64,000 bases of DNA from Aspidapion aeneum (GCA_963576565.1 OY755046.1:51020786-51084785); one strand, 5' to 3'; shown: positions 31,690 to 42,904, counted from the first letter of the stretch. Program-made: numbers and translations. The notes: generated by a model not told the origin, from the letters alone.

Positions 31690-33885
31690 TGAATTTTTAT
31701 GTCGCTTTAATCTACAGCATGTCCCATTTTTGATGTGATTAAATGGGAAACTCGGTTGTTATTAGAGATATCAATTTTCTGATTGCACCTTATCGTGCTC
31801 TTTTTTTAAACTCTTAAAATTGGTTTAATCGGATTTTTGCTATACCCCGTGGTTTCGCTAACACGTTTTTGAAAAAATTGCATGTTGAATAATTGCTTGT
31901 ATCTCGCTTATTTTGCAAAATATTTTTTTTTGTGTAAAAACCTTTTTATGGCAACTTTTTTAGAGCAAAATAGTTTTTGAGATATGGTATTTATCATAAA
32001 AAAATTAAATACTAACCTGGATTTTTTATTACTATTTTGATTGGTTTCATGCTAGTATTATCTTAAAATTATAAAACTTTATTATTTTTTTGATTTAAGG
32101 GTAGTAAAAATAATATTTATTATAAAAAAAACATAGTACGAACCTGGAAATTGCCAACGTAAATATAAATTAAAAATTACAAGACACACTAGTTGAACGA
32201 TTTTTATTTCATTTGTTTTTAATTAAAATATTTATAAATAAAGTAAAAAACGTTAAAAAGTTACGAAATTAATATCATTGTAATTATTTGATGGTAGCAC
32301 AACAACTGAAATTTACTTCAACATGGAAAAACAAAAGCGTGGAATTGACATTGTCATTTTTGTGAATGGCTCACTCAAAATTATTCTAAAATGGCTAGAT
32401 ATCGACCATATCCAGATTTTGAAAAAAATGTGATGTGTTTGACTGCTTTATTCAAGCAACAAAATCTCAATATTTAAACGGCAAAAAATGCTAAGAATGT
32501 CTTACAAATAATGGCAATCAGTTTGAAAATAATGGTTATTATTTTTTTGTAATTCGTTATTTTTTTTGTATTTGTCATGTCAAATAAATCTTTAAATTAA
32601 CGTAAAACCTTTTAATTTGCTAAATACCAAAACAGTTAAATCAAAAATGGTTCAACCAGCAATTTAAATTTATATTTACGTTGGAAATTTCCTGGTTCGG
32701 ACTAAAATTTTTTAACCTTAAAAAAATATCTGTTTATTATTTTGTGATAATAATATAATAAAACCAATCAAACTAGTAATAAAAAAAATCCAGGTCCGTA
32801 TTTAATTACCTTGCTAGCCCGCACAGCAATGGCAAGAGTAGGTATTGTTTTCGACGAAAATTTTTTTTTTGAGATAACGCCAAAAATGTGTTATTGGGTT
32901 GTATTTTGACCTATCCTAGCAATATCGTCGTGACGTCTGTCTGTGTGTTTATTTTTTTTCTGTTTGTAACACGATAGCTAGTAAATGGCTGAACCGATTT
33001 TCATAAAATTTTCAGGAAAAATAGTGTTCGACACTCTAACGAGCTGATTAGATTTTGGTCAAAATCCATTAATACTAATGACAGGTTTTTGACAATTGAG
33101 TAACAGAAGTAACAAAGGGGCTAGGTGCCAAAACTGTAAATGGAGATATTAAAAATTTGATGACGAAAATGACCGATCACTTGCCCGATTGCTTACGAAA
33201 TTAGTAGTCCTGTGACTTTGCACGTTTGATAGGATATAGTCGATGGCCCATAGAACCTTTCTATGTAAAAATCTCGTTTTTAGGAAAAGTGGCACTTAGC
33301 CCCTTTGTTACTTCTGCTCCTCAATTACAAAACTTAAAAAATGCTGACTTTTTAACGGAGCATCGCATCAATATGCGGTTTTCCGAATATTGTAGACTGC
33401 ATTTTGCTCAATAATTTGTGTTATACACAAAAACTTTGTAGGAGCTTTAGTTTCCGAGATATTTACAAAAAAACTGTTCAAGGCTGATATATGATGGTTT
33501 TAGTTGAAGTAGGCTAGTAGGCTAGCTAGGAAGGTATCAGATACGTCAGGGATCCATTTATTTATTTATATACCATATCTCAAAAACTAAACAATATTTT
33601 AAAAAATTGAAAACGTCATTATTTTCTTCCAAAAAATATGCCATAAAAAGGTGTTTACAGAATAAAAATATCTTGCTAAATAGGCGAGATATAAGGGATT
33701 ATTAAAAAAGCAATTTTTTCAAAAACTATCTGTATTAGCGAAACTACGGAGTATAGCAAAAATCTGATTACACCATTTTTAAGGGCTCAAAAGAAGAGAA
33801 GGGCAAGGTGCCATCAGAATTTCGAGATCTTTAATAATAACCAAGTTTTCCATTTAATCCCATCGAAAATGGGAACGCTGTACTC
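31690..33885. mobile_element. palindromic (foldback) element with ~500-bp arms, interrupted
   Basis: The outer arm 31690-31995 is the inverted counterpart of about 33575-33885 (for example CCCATTTAATC and TTCGCTAATAC-type phrases on both). The inner arm 32005-32230 mirrors 32620-32812 (AACCTGGATTTTTTATTACT and CCAACGTAAATATAAATT). An unrelated repeat at 32811-33570 has been inserted in the right arm. The ~390-bp centre has no long frame; a 25-codon ATG frame near 32391 is not recognised. Confidence 0.75.
32811..33570 (+). mobile_element. GGCTAGGAAGGTA-family repeat, inserted copy
   Basis: It begins CTTGCTAGCCCGCACAGC and ends AGGCTAGCTAGGAAGGTATC with CAGGGATCCATTTATT. Inside are GACGTCTGTCTGTG and GGCTGAACCGATTTTCATAA. 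The opposite-strand copy at 44345-44835 has the same order. Ends share a CTAG(C)C/GGCTAG inverted tip. It splits the palindrome at 31690-33885, so it is the younger insertion. Confidence 0.7.
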
Positions 33886-34046
33886 CCAAAGTTTTCCATA
33901 CAATCTTATCGTAAGTGTAGGTATTTTTAAACAATTTTATCGGGCACGCAATCCAAACTAAGTACAAAAAGCTTCACAACCACAACATAGCTAGACAATT
34001 TGGAAAATCAATTATGTTGTCGACAAGTAAACTAGGTTGTTTAGTT

Positions 34047-34703
34047 GGAGCACGTTCAGATTGGACGTCGGTCGTGGCCCGGGCGCGTCCTTGCCGTTCA
34101 GATTGCATCCGGTGTGCATTTGGTTAGACTTTACTCTGGTGTTCTGATTGCTGGTGAATTTTTACCCGCATGCGCATTTGATCAATCCTTTGATTTCTAA
34201 CCTTTACAACATTATGTGTATTAATTGTGAAAGGCTTTCGCGGCCATCGTCCAATGGTGGGTGTGCTTTCGGGCTGTTCGGCCGTCGTCGTTGGAAACGT
34301 CGAGAACGAATTTCCAAGGACGACGGCCGAACAGCCCGAAAGCACACCCACCATTATGTGTATTGTTTATTATTTGCTTTAATTTTTTTTTCGGCCTTAA
34401 AATCAGTGCTAAAATTTTGACTAGGTACTTACTAGGTAGAAATGAATAACCAAATTAGTACTCATTCTCATAACTTCATTTTGTAGGAATTTGGTGTTGG
34501 ACGAAAACACGAGAGTGGTTTAACAAAAACGATCGGTCGTTTTTAAAAAAGCACAAGAAAATAAATCACTTTGGAAATATATCAGCTGCAAGATGAAAAT
34601 CGTTCAGATTGAAGAATCGATCCGACCACGCACCGTCACACACAGGCCGGGGTAACGCCCCCTTACCGAACGCACACCGGGTGTTTCAATCTGAACGCGC
34701 TCC
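34047..34703. mobile_element. GC-richer MITE with 17-bp ends
   Basis: GGAGCACGTTCAGATTG at the left and the inverted GGAGCGCGTTCAGATTG at the right (one mismatch). CGTTCAGATTG recurs inside near 34095 and 34602, as subterminal repeats do. The unit is 657 bp and contrasts with the AT-rich flanks. It contains the hairpin at 34253-34355. Superfamily unclear; a PIF/Harbinger or P-like origin is possible. Confidence 0.6.
34253..34355. repeat. 45-bp-arm near-perfect hairpin with direct-repeat flanks
   Basis: Arms 34253-34297 and 34311-34355 match at 44 of 45 positions, with a 13-base loop (CGTCGAGAACGAA). The arm contains GTGTGCTTTCGGGCTGTTCG. CATTATGTGTATT occurs at 34210-34222 and 34352-34364. 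The frames on both strands here are by-products of the symmetry. A template-switch origin or a transcribed RNA hairpin are both possible. Confidence 0.85.
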
Positions 34704-34865
34704 TGAGGTTTGCCATTTACTTAATACAAACAAACCTTTTACCGTGCATACGGGAAGTTGTGGCAAGAGCAGGAAAGCGTTTGGGTTTCTACGAAATTTT
34801 CTGTGTATCTATTATTTCATGCACAAACATAATATTTTTTTATTCATTGAGAATCAAACAAATAC

Positions 34866-36500
34866 ACACAGTGTGCCTGAATGAAGTATAGGTTACATAA
34901 AAATGGTTTCAATAACTAATTGCACATTTTGAATATGGACTCTTTCCTGAGTTAAGAGCCATATTCATATAATTCCTAGCTGATCCTCTTCTCGAAATTT
35001 TTGACATTTTTCTAGTTAGCCTAGGCGCTAGCTCCTGTCACGTGTGGTCTAATATGTGCGCTCAGTTTGAGTATAAAAAATTTGGTTACGTGGTAGAACT
35101 CATGGTCGTTTGGCCGCCATCTTTGAAAATGGCCGCCAAATTGATAGATTTTTTTGTTTAAGCGTATGTCCCTACCCAGTACTCCGATTTTAATTTTTTA
35201 AAGCTTGTTAGACTCCTTTTTTAAAGACAAATAAATTTTATGATAACACATTTTTTGATAAATCAAGTAGTTCTTGAGACATACCAAGTGATTAGTATTT
35301 CCGCTCGCAAAAGAATTAAAATAATATGCATGCTAATTTTATTGTAGCTTCAATATTATTGACATTTGTTTTTTTGTTACATAGAAGGCTTTAAACTTTT
35401 CACAGAAGAGGATATTGACTTTATATTTTTAAAGTTCGATGAATGGTACCCCTAAAGACTGCCTTAAAGAGGGTGGTTTCTAAAACCGTTCACAAGATTA
35501 TAGAAAAAGTGAATTTGCTGCGAAACGATGCATCCTAGCGAAAAACGTTAAGAATAACTTTTTATAGTAGCAACTTTTAATTCCGCGTCTTCTGATCATG
35601 GTTGTATCTTTTACAATTTAAAAAAAAAATCGATTTGGGAGCGAAAACATGAAATTTTTACAAAATTGTTATTTTAGCTGGCTTGCCCAGCTAACTATCA
35701 AAGCTAGGATACTGAGTGATACATCAAAAGAAACGCAATTAAAAGTACTACAAAAAATTAATTTTATGGTTTTTCGCAAGAATGCATCGTTTCGCTGCAA
35801 ATTCATTTATTCTATAATCTTGTGAACAGTTTTAGAAACCACCCCCTTTAAGGCAGTCTTTAGGGGTACCATCCATCGAACTTTAAAAACATAAAGTCAA
35901 TAACCTCTTCTGTGAAAGGTTTAAAGCACGGATCACCTAGGTGATCCGTGGTTTAAAGCCTTTTAAGTAACAAAAAATACAAATGTCAATAATATTGTAG
36001 CTACAATAAAATGAGCATGGGTATTATTTTAATTCTTTTACGAGCGGAAATACTAATAATCTTGGTGAATCTTAAAAACTACTTAAATTATCAAAAAACA
36101 TGTAAGGATAAGATTAGTTTGTCTTTAAAAAAGGAGTTAAACAGGCTTTAAGAAATAAAAATCGGACCACCGGGGAGGAAGATACGCTTATCAATTTGGC
36201 GGCCATTTTCAAAGATGGCGGCCAAACGACCATGAGTTCGACCACGTGACCAAACTTTTTTTATACTCCTATGGGTGCTTAACAAAGCCCCGTAGTCAAA
36301 CTAAGCGCACATATTAGGTTACACGTGACAGGAGCCAGCGTCTAGACTAACTAGAAAAATGTCAAAAATTTCGAGAAGAGGATCAGCTAGGATTTATATG
36401 AATACGGCTCTAAAGTCAGGAAAGAGTCCATTTTCAAAATGTGCAATTAGTTTTTGGTACCATTTTTATGTAACCTATACTTCATTCAGGCACACTGTGT
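34866..36500. mobile_element. 1,635-bp palindrome (foldback-type element)
   Basis: ACACAGTGTGCCTGAATGAA at 34866 is mirrored by TTCATTCAGGCACACTGTGT ending at 36500. The symmetry continues almost to the centre near 35685, where AGCTGG and CCAGCT meet. Landmarks occur in both arms: AGCTGATCCTCTTCTCGAAA, CTCATGGTCGTTTGGCCGCC, CACAAGATTATAGAA and AACGATGCAT. The arms differ by many substitutions and small gaps, so it is not a recent or assembly-made mirror. No coding frame is conserved. Confidence 0.88.
35928..35949. other. 22-bp perfect palindrome with 10-bp duplication
   Basis: ACGGATCACCT followed by its exact complement AGGTGATCCGT sits between two GGTTTAAAGC copies (35918-35927 and 35950-35959). 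The opposite arm of the palindrome (35385-35404) shows the uninterrupted site, so 32 bp were gained here. The 9-10 bp duplication is the size made by Mutator-like elements. Two joined inverted tips with no body could be an excision remnant. Confidence 0.8.
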
Positions 36501-36611
36501 ACAAGACCAACAAAAATGACTTTGCATTTTTAAGAAATTGCCATTTTACAGTTTTCAATTTTACGGTGCAAAGGCAAAAGAAGGTATTCGCAAAAATTAG
36601 ATAATTAATCT

Positions 36612-36800
36612 ATTAAATTTGATCATACAGTGTTCTATAGAGTCCCTTATGGAAAAAAACAGCAACGCTCAATAGGTTTCCATTAGATCTTGAACCCCCG
36701 TCGGTGTAAAGCTTTCGAACTGCCTACGGAAAAATACAAGATACAAAATTTTTCTATAGCCGCTTAGCCACGAAAAATTGTTGTTTTCTTTATTTACGGG
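36612..36800 (+). repeat. diverged duplication, copy 1
   Basis: Shares CAGTGTTCT, AGAGTCCCTTA, CATTAGATCTTG, ACCCCCGT and AGCCACGAAAAATTGTTGTT with 37085-37270. No gene is present. Confidence 0.6.
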
Positions 36801-37084
36801 TACTAAACTTTACGTTTGTCGTATTTTTGGATCACACTCCGCTGACCCGACATAAAACGTCGCGAAGCCGGCAAAAATGCAATATGTATTGAGCCGACCT
36901 AAGGGCCAAATTATGTCACGGTCATGAGTACTGTTTTTCGTTTCATCTGCCTGCCTTTTATTTTGACTCTGGTAGTTTCTTTTGTATTTCGTAGATGTCG
37001 CCACTAGTGTAAAAAGCATAGCATATTTCTCTTACCAATATCGTAAGATGAGAATTATATACCGTCTCTTTAGCTTTACAAAAT

Positions 37085-37270
37085 TGTCAGATTGGCCATG
37101 CAGTGTTCTGAAGAGTCCCTTAAGGACGAAAAAATGAACTGTCAACACTTAATAGGTGCTCATTAGATCTTGGACCCCCGTGGGTTCGGTTGGGTTCAAC
37201 AAGAAACAAACTCTTTTTATACCCGTTTATCCACGAAAAAATGTTGTTTTTATTAAATTTATCTTTTATG
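37085..37270 (+). repeat. diverged duplication, copy 2
   Basis: Partner of 36612-36800, in the same orientation about 470 bp downstream. Confidence 0.6.
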
Positions 37271-37683
37271 ATTTCTTTTTAAAGTTTCTTCTTTGTTTAT
37301 GAAAATATCAAGATGACAAAAATATATATTTATGCAGAGACAAAAGAATTTCAAAAATTATAAAACTAGGCATTTGGATATTTTTTCCGAGTATACTATT
37401 GTGTCTATGCACACTAGAATTATTGTATGACCATACAAATTACAGTGATTACACTGTCAGTTGAGAAAAATGGCGAAGTTTCATAGTTTTACGTGTCAAA
37501 GGCGTCCAAACTTTATTTAAAAATGCTCAATGTATATGGAAGCAAATTACTGCCATACATCTAACCAACTTATGATAAAAATGCTAATCCCTTACCATAA
37601 TAATGCGCTACTGCGTGAGGTGTGAATTCACACTTCACAAAATAGGTAATTATGAGGGTAAGGTATTAGCATTTATACTATAA

Positions 37684-37973
37684 GCGCCGGTACAAACACG
37701 CGTTTTTCTGCCGCTCGGTGCCGCGGCGGTAACTCAGCGGTTGCCGCAAAAATGTTTTGCGTTTCCTCCAAATTGTCGCTTTTTTGCGGTGACAACAAAC
37801 CACACGTGTGTAGGATTCTATTACCAACAATGTGCTGAAAGCCGCACTTCAGTTTGCGGTGCCGCTGCAATGTCGGTGGGAGTGGCGGCAAAAAATGCAC
37901 GCAACACGAACGCGCGCTGCCGCGATGTTGCCGCTCAACTGCGCAGCAGAAAAACGCGTGTGTGTACCGACGC
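37684..37973. mobile_element. PIF/Harbinger-type MITE with TAA duplication
   Basis: The 290-bp unit starts GCGCCGGTACAAACACGCG and ends in the inverted GCGTCGGTACACACACGCG; the match continues through TTTTTCTGC. TAA is present on both sides (37681-37683, 37974-37976), the typical 3-bp PIF/Harbinger target. It is GC-rich with many GCCGC words, unlike the surroundings. The 110-codon frame at 37741-38073 runs through it and is not a gene. Confidence 0.8.
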
Positions 37974-37997
37974 TAAGTGTGTTAGACTTTTTGAAGT

Positions 37998-38300
37998 AAT
38001 TAAATTGAATTTCTGTTCTGAATCAAAATTTTATAGGTTAGACCCAGAGTTAGACATTTTGACAATACCCTGATTAATTTAAAGAACTTCAAAAGTGGTG
38101 TATTGGAAGGGCATCTGCGACTTAATTCTTGAATCCCGTGCCCTTGAGTGAATATCTTCTCACATGCTTCCATTGAATATCTTCCCACATGCTTTAACCC
38201 ATGCGAACTGTGAGAGAGGAGAAAATGAACTGCAACCACCGCAGCGACTGTCAAGAATACGGACTCTGATCTTTTTGTAAATATTTGTGATCATGCGCCT
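37998..38300 (+). repeat. direct duplication, copy 1
   Basis: AATTTCTGTTCTGAATCAAAA, ATCTGCG, GAATCCCGTGCC and GATCATGCGCC-type phrases are repeated in order at 38895-39165. Confidence 0.7.
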
Positions 38301-38358
38301 TTTTGAACCATAAAAATCGCCGCATTGGATAGTGCACCTGCGCGAAAAAACAGAGTAT

Positions 38359-38790
38359 TAGGTACGTTCGGTATTTAAATACGATCAATGCGACTGTTCT
38401 AAATCCGTTCGGTAATTCCAAGCAGAGGTAGGGGAGTTATATCTGTATCGTTCGGTAAATGAATCCAGATCGATCGAAGTCAAATCTGCGTGCTACGATT
38501 TTCAGAAGGATCTTTCAGGTTAGTCTGTTTGTGGTTATGTTTATCAATTTTTCTGTTTTTATCTTTTTTTTTTCTAAAAATGAAGAATTTGGAACAATTT
38601 GAACCAGAAAGTGGAAAAACCTATAGCATACGGGAATCTGACGAGAACTATACTGAAGTTGTGGGTAATAAGAGTGAGTATTTCTATCTGTCCGTTCGGT
38701 AATTACAATTGCTCCGACCAATCTGCGATCAGCTGATCAAAAATCCGTCGGCTCCGCGATTTAATCGGATTCAAATACGGAACCTACCTA
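38359..38790. mobile_element. MITE candidate with TTCGGTA repeats
   Basis: TAGGTACGTTCGGTATTTAA at the left and the inverted TAGGTAGGTTCCGTATTTGA at the right. CGTTCGGTAA recurs inside near 38406, 38449 and 38693. It lies between the two direct duplications. The 70-codon frame at 38490-38702 is not recognised. Confidence 0.6.
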
Positions 38791-38894
38791 CTTGCTCAAT
38801 ATTACCTTCTTATGTTGTTTCGTTTCATACCATTTTATTTCTATAGAAACTTTAATTAGAATTTATAAGTTTGTTAGACAATAATAGCAGCACT

Positions 38895-39165
38895 TAAACT
38901 AAATTTCTGTTCTGAATCAGAATTTTATAGGCTAGACGTTTTGACAACCACCTGATTATTTTAGAAACTCTACATTTTCAAAAGCAATTTATTCGGGGTC
39001 ATCTGCGGCTTTATTCATGAATCCCGTGCCTGTGAGTGAGTATCTTCCTACTAGGTTAAACCTTAATAAAATGTGAAGGAAGAGATACTCACAGCACGGA
39101 CCTTCAAGAATATGGGCTCCGATTATTTGATCATCATGTGCCCTTTTAAATCAATGAAAGTCACG
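38895..39165 (+). repeat. direct duplication, copy 2
   Basis: Partner of 37998-38300, about 900 bp downstream. It contains its own short inverted pair GAGTGAGTATCTTCC and GGAAGAGATACTCAC. Confidence 0.7.
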
Positions 39166-39169
39166 AGAA

Positions 39170-40440
39170 ACCACATTCAATTGGGCAATTTTGCGAAAAA
39201 AAAAACAAACCTCAAATCGTTCCTACAAGTACTTATCGTCAAATTTTAGATAGTGCAAAAACTACAGCGGCGGCCATCTTGTCAAGATAGAATTGCTGCT
39301 GTACTGAAATTAAGAGGGTTTTACGAACGAGGTAAATAGCCTTGTATCAATGGACGGCTGTTTCGTTTCATACAATCTTATTTCTTCAGAAATTTTCGTA
39401 AACTTTTTCTCCTTTCACAGAGCAAAATTGTATAAACGGCAGTGCATTGCCTCACGGGGCCGGGAATAATTTTCATAATTGTACGTATATTATCATTTTT
39501 TTTACTAGCTATTTCGATCCTATTACCATATTTTGATCTGGATATGCAACGTTATCTTATATCACTGCATAAATAGGTATGTAGTTTTATCTAGTGAGGA
39601 AGAAGAAGAAACATAATTGATGTTTGTGAAGTAAAGTTAAATAGGTGTCTCTCGTAAGTGGGCTGGACTTTTGGAACATTTGAGCCTACCCAGAGGGGCA
39701 AACTTGGTTTGTTATTGCCATGTTGTTAGAATCTGAAGTTCGGTCTGGTTTTCGCACCGAACTTAAAATTCTCACAAGATGTGGTATGGCAAAGCGTATA
39801 GCGTTGAATTGCGGCTTTCCTGACGATATGTAAACGGAAAAAACATAGTCGATGTACAAAAATTACACGGTAAAAAATTTTGTGTACAATGAAAACACGT
39901 TCTTTTCTTGATTAAATGGTTTTACCTTAAAACAATTTGTTTTGAATTAAAATATTTCTTTTTAGTTCAACGCAGCGTTTAGTCTTGAAATGATACTTTA
40001 TTTTTCTTCTTTAATTGTTTTGTGTCAGTATACTCCGTTTTGTAACAAAGGAAATTGTCTTCATATAGGTAATATTTTCCTTCCAGAGAACACGGTCTTT
40101 AGATCAATTCAGTTCCAATTTATAATAAAATAATTTCTGTTTCACATTAAAATAAAGAAGCAAGACATTTTTTTATGCTATATCAAGAAAATATTCTCTT
40201 AGTGAACAGGAAAGCACAATTTATTTTACTTCAAAGCAGTTTGCTTTAATCTAAGACAATTTTTTTTACCGTGTAATAATAGGGACATTTTGCGTCAGGT
40301 AAAGTAACAAAAAAATTGACAGCTGTTACCGTTATTGTTACTAAAGATAAGCATACACACAAACGTTAATTTAGAAGTTTCACGCTCCTTCAACTTTTTG
40401 TTTATTTATTTTTATTAGATTAATGGCTTTTTACAAACCA
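39170..40440. other. gene-free stretch
   Basis: No reading frame or repeat partner was supported. Confidence 0.4.
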
Positions 40441-40452
40441 AACTAACGAATT

Positions 40453-42729
40453 TTGGTAAAAAATTCGACTGCATTAAAAAATCTAGTCTTATTTAAATCC
40501 AACCTTTGTAAAGTAGAAAGAGCTATAGATCCTATTATGAGAGTATTCCCACATCATCCAGCACTTGAGATATCTATATTTTCCATTCAAAAAACTAAAA
40601 ATCTTGATAAAAATACCGGACTAAATTCTTCACTAACCTATAATTTTCGCAAAGCAGACTTTCAAGAGTTATACGGCAAAATTCTAACTTGTGACTGGTC
40701 CTTCCTACAAAAACTCTCTAATATCGAGGATGCCACTGAAGCATTTTACAACTGTATTTATTCCATTCTTGATTCTTGTGTCCCAAAACATCCTAAAACC
40801 TTTTCTAAAAAGTATCCTTGTTGGTATTCAGCTACCATAATAAAAGATATTCGGAAAAAGTCTATTTTGCATCGCAAGCTTAAGAATAATAATAATGTCG
40901 AAACATACCAAGAGTTTAGCAATCTACGACAAAAAATTAAAGAAGATATTGATCTTGCATATAAGCAGCATGCACGGATAGCTGAAAACACAATAAAGCA
41001 AAATCCTAATACATTCTGGTCCTTTCTTCGTACAAATTCTTTCACCGGCAGCGTTCCCGAATCCATGTCTTTTAATAATTTACATTTGACTTCAGATACT
41101 CAAATAGCAAACTCATTTGCTGACTTCTTTCAAACTTCCTTTAACCTGATCAACAAAAATCCTTTGCAATCATCAATCACTGACCAAAACTCGCTGTTTC
41201 AGCCCATTTCCATTACGTCATTCAACGAAGAAGAGGTATGCTCTATCCTACGTAAACTGAAGTCAAAATCAACAGCTGGACCAGATCTGATACCCTCCTA
41301 TATTATTAAAGACTGTGCCTTTGTCTTGTGCAAACCTCTGACGTATTTGTATAACCTTTGCTTGGCCAATAAAAAAATACCTAACATCTGGAAACTCTCT
41401 AAAATTAGCCCAATTCACAAAAAAGATAGTAGAACTGAGGTAGGTAACTACCGACCAATTACGTTAATAAATAATTTTTTAAAATGCTTTGAAACACTTA
41501 TTCACAGTACAATTTATCCTAGTCTTAAATATCGAATATCCTCTGATCAGCATGGCTTCATAACAGGTCGATCGACAACAACAAATCTTATAGAAACCAC
41601 TCAAGAAATTGCTGAAGCTTTAAACTCTTCCTCTCAAATTGACATAATCTACACGGACCTATCAAAAGCTTTCGATAAATTGGATCACTTGCTTTTAGTA
41701 CAAACACTAAATTACTTTGGTTTCTCCACTGGCCTTATTGAACTCTTTGAATCTCTTTTCACTAATCGTAAACAGTTTATTGAAATTCGTGGTATAAAGT
41801 CAAAGGAGATTAATGCTTCTTCCGGTGTTCCTCAAGGATCAGTCCTGGGGCCACTTCTGTTTATTGATGGAGTAAGCAAATGCCTTAAAACGACGAAACT
41901 TAAAAAATATGCTGACGACATAAAATTAGAAGCACGCATTAACTCAATCGAAGACTGCCTGGATCTTCAGAATGACCTAACCTCTCTTAGCATATGGTGT
42001 AATGAACATAAACTACTTTTAAACATTGCAAAATGTCAAGTAATGACTTTCACCCTAAAAATTAAACCGATCACTTTTGACTATTCTATAAATGGAAAAG
42101 TACTAAATAGACCTGAGTTTGTTCGGGATCTTGAAATTACCTTCGACTCTAAGCTAACCTTTAATAAGCACATAGATACTATTATAGCTGAAACCACCAG
42201 AACATACGGATTTTTAGTAAGAGTTAGCAGAAACTTTGAAGACCTTGAAACCATAAAACTTTTATATTATACTTTTATTAGATCAAGATTAGAATATGCC
42301 TCCGTAGTATGGTCACCACAACTACTTACTCAGAAAGAATCGCTAGAAAAGATCCAAAGACGTGTACTTAAGCTTTTGTACTTTAAATCAACCGGTAATT
42401 ATCCTCCTCAAGGTCACCCCCACACTGACCTTATGCAACTGTTTAATATTCAGCTACTCGACACACGTAGGCAGTCGGCCTCTTAAACGTTTCTATATAA
42501 AATTCTCCATAACCAAATTGATAGCATAAATATTTTAGAGAGAATAAACTTTTCTATTCCACGGCTAAACTCAAGACAATCACCTGTTTTTTATCTTCCT
42601 ACTCCTCGAGTCAATGCAATGCAATTCTCGCCAATCTATACAATTTGCGAGACTCATAATAAATATATGCAGGGTATCGATATCTTTAATTGCAGTATAT
42701 CTGCAGTCAAACAAGTATTTAGACGTTAG
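40453..42729 (+). pseudogene. LINE ORF2, 5'-truncated, with one premature stop
   Basis: The open frame runs to a TAA at 42484-42486, but the same frame reads on (TFLYKILHNQIDSINIL ... VFYLPTPRV) to 42729, so that TAA is a nonsense change. The protein starts at the end of the endonuclease domain (HHPALEISIF), then has SKSTAGPDLIPSYIIK, NYRPITLI, TDLSKAFD (residues 401-408), GVPQGSVLGPLLF and KKYADDIKLEA (YADD at 486-489). A few residues are missing between GPLLF and the YADD box, where the INDL motif should be. There is no ATG, and the first codon used is arbitrary. The Jockey/CR1-like LINE group is the likely home. Confidence 0.88.
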
Positions 42730-42867
42730 AGTTCCTACTTTTTATTTAAGATATACTGTATACATGTATCTTTTTGTACTTATTTTTCTTATATTATTTA
42801 TAGTTATTGTAAACATTTTTTTTGTAAACTTCCTGCCCTGTAATTGGGTATTACCTGTTGGGCAGTG

Positions 42868-42868
<1 letters not shown>

Positions 42869-42902
<34 letters not shown>

Positions 42903-42904
42903 AT
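42869..42904 (+). repeat. (AAAT)n tail of the LINE
   Basis: Nine TAAA units follow the LINE 3' UTR and mark its end. A copy of the hairpin-ended repeat starts directly after it. Confidence 0.85.

Noticed and set aside
34124..34449. Frames on both strands at the hairpin
   Set aside because: They arise from the symmetry and high GC of the 34253-34355 inverted repeat.
37741..38073. 110-codon frame rich in Cys, Ala and Arg
   Set aside because: It runs through the GC-rich MITE at 37684-37973 and its flank; composition explains its length.
42614..42874. 86-codon hydrophobic frame after the LINE
   Set aside because: It overlaps the read-through C-terminus and 3' UTR of the LINE in another frame.
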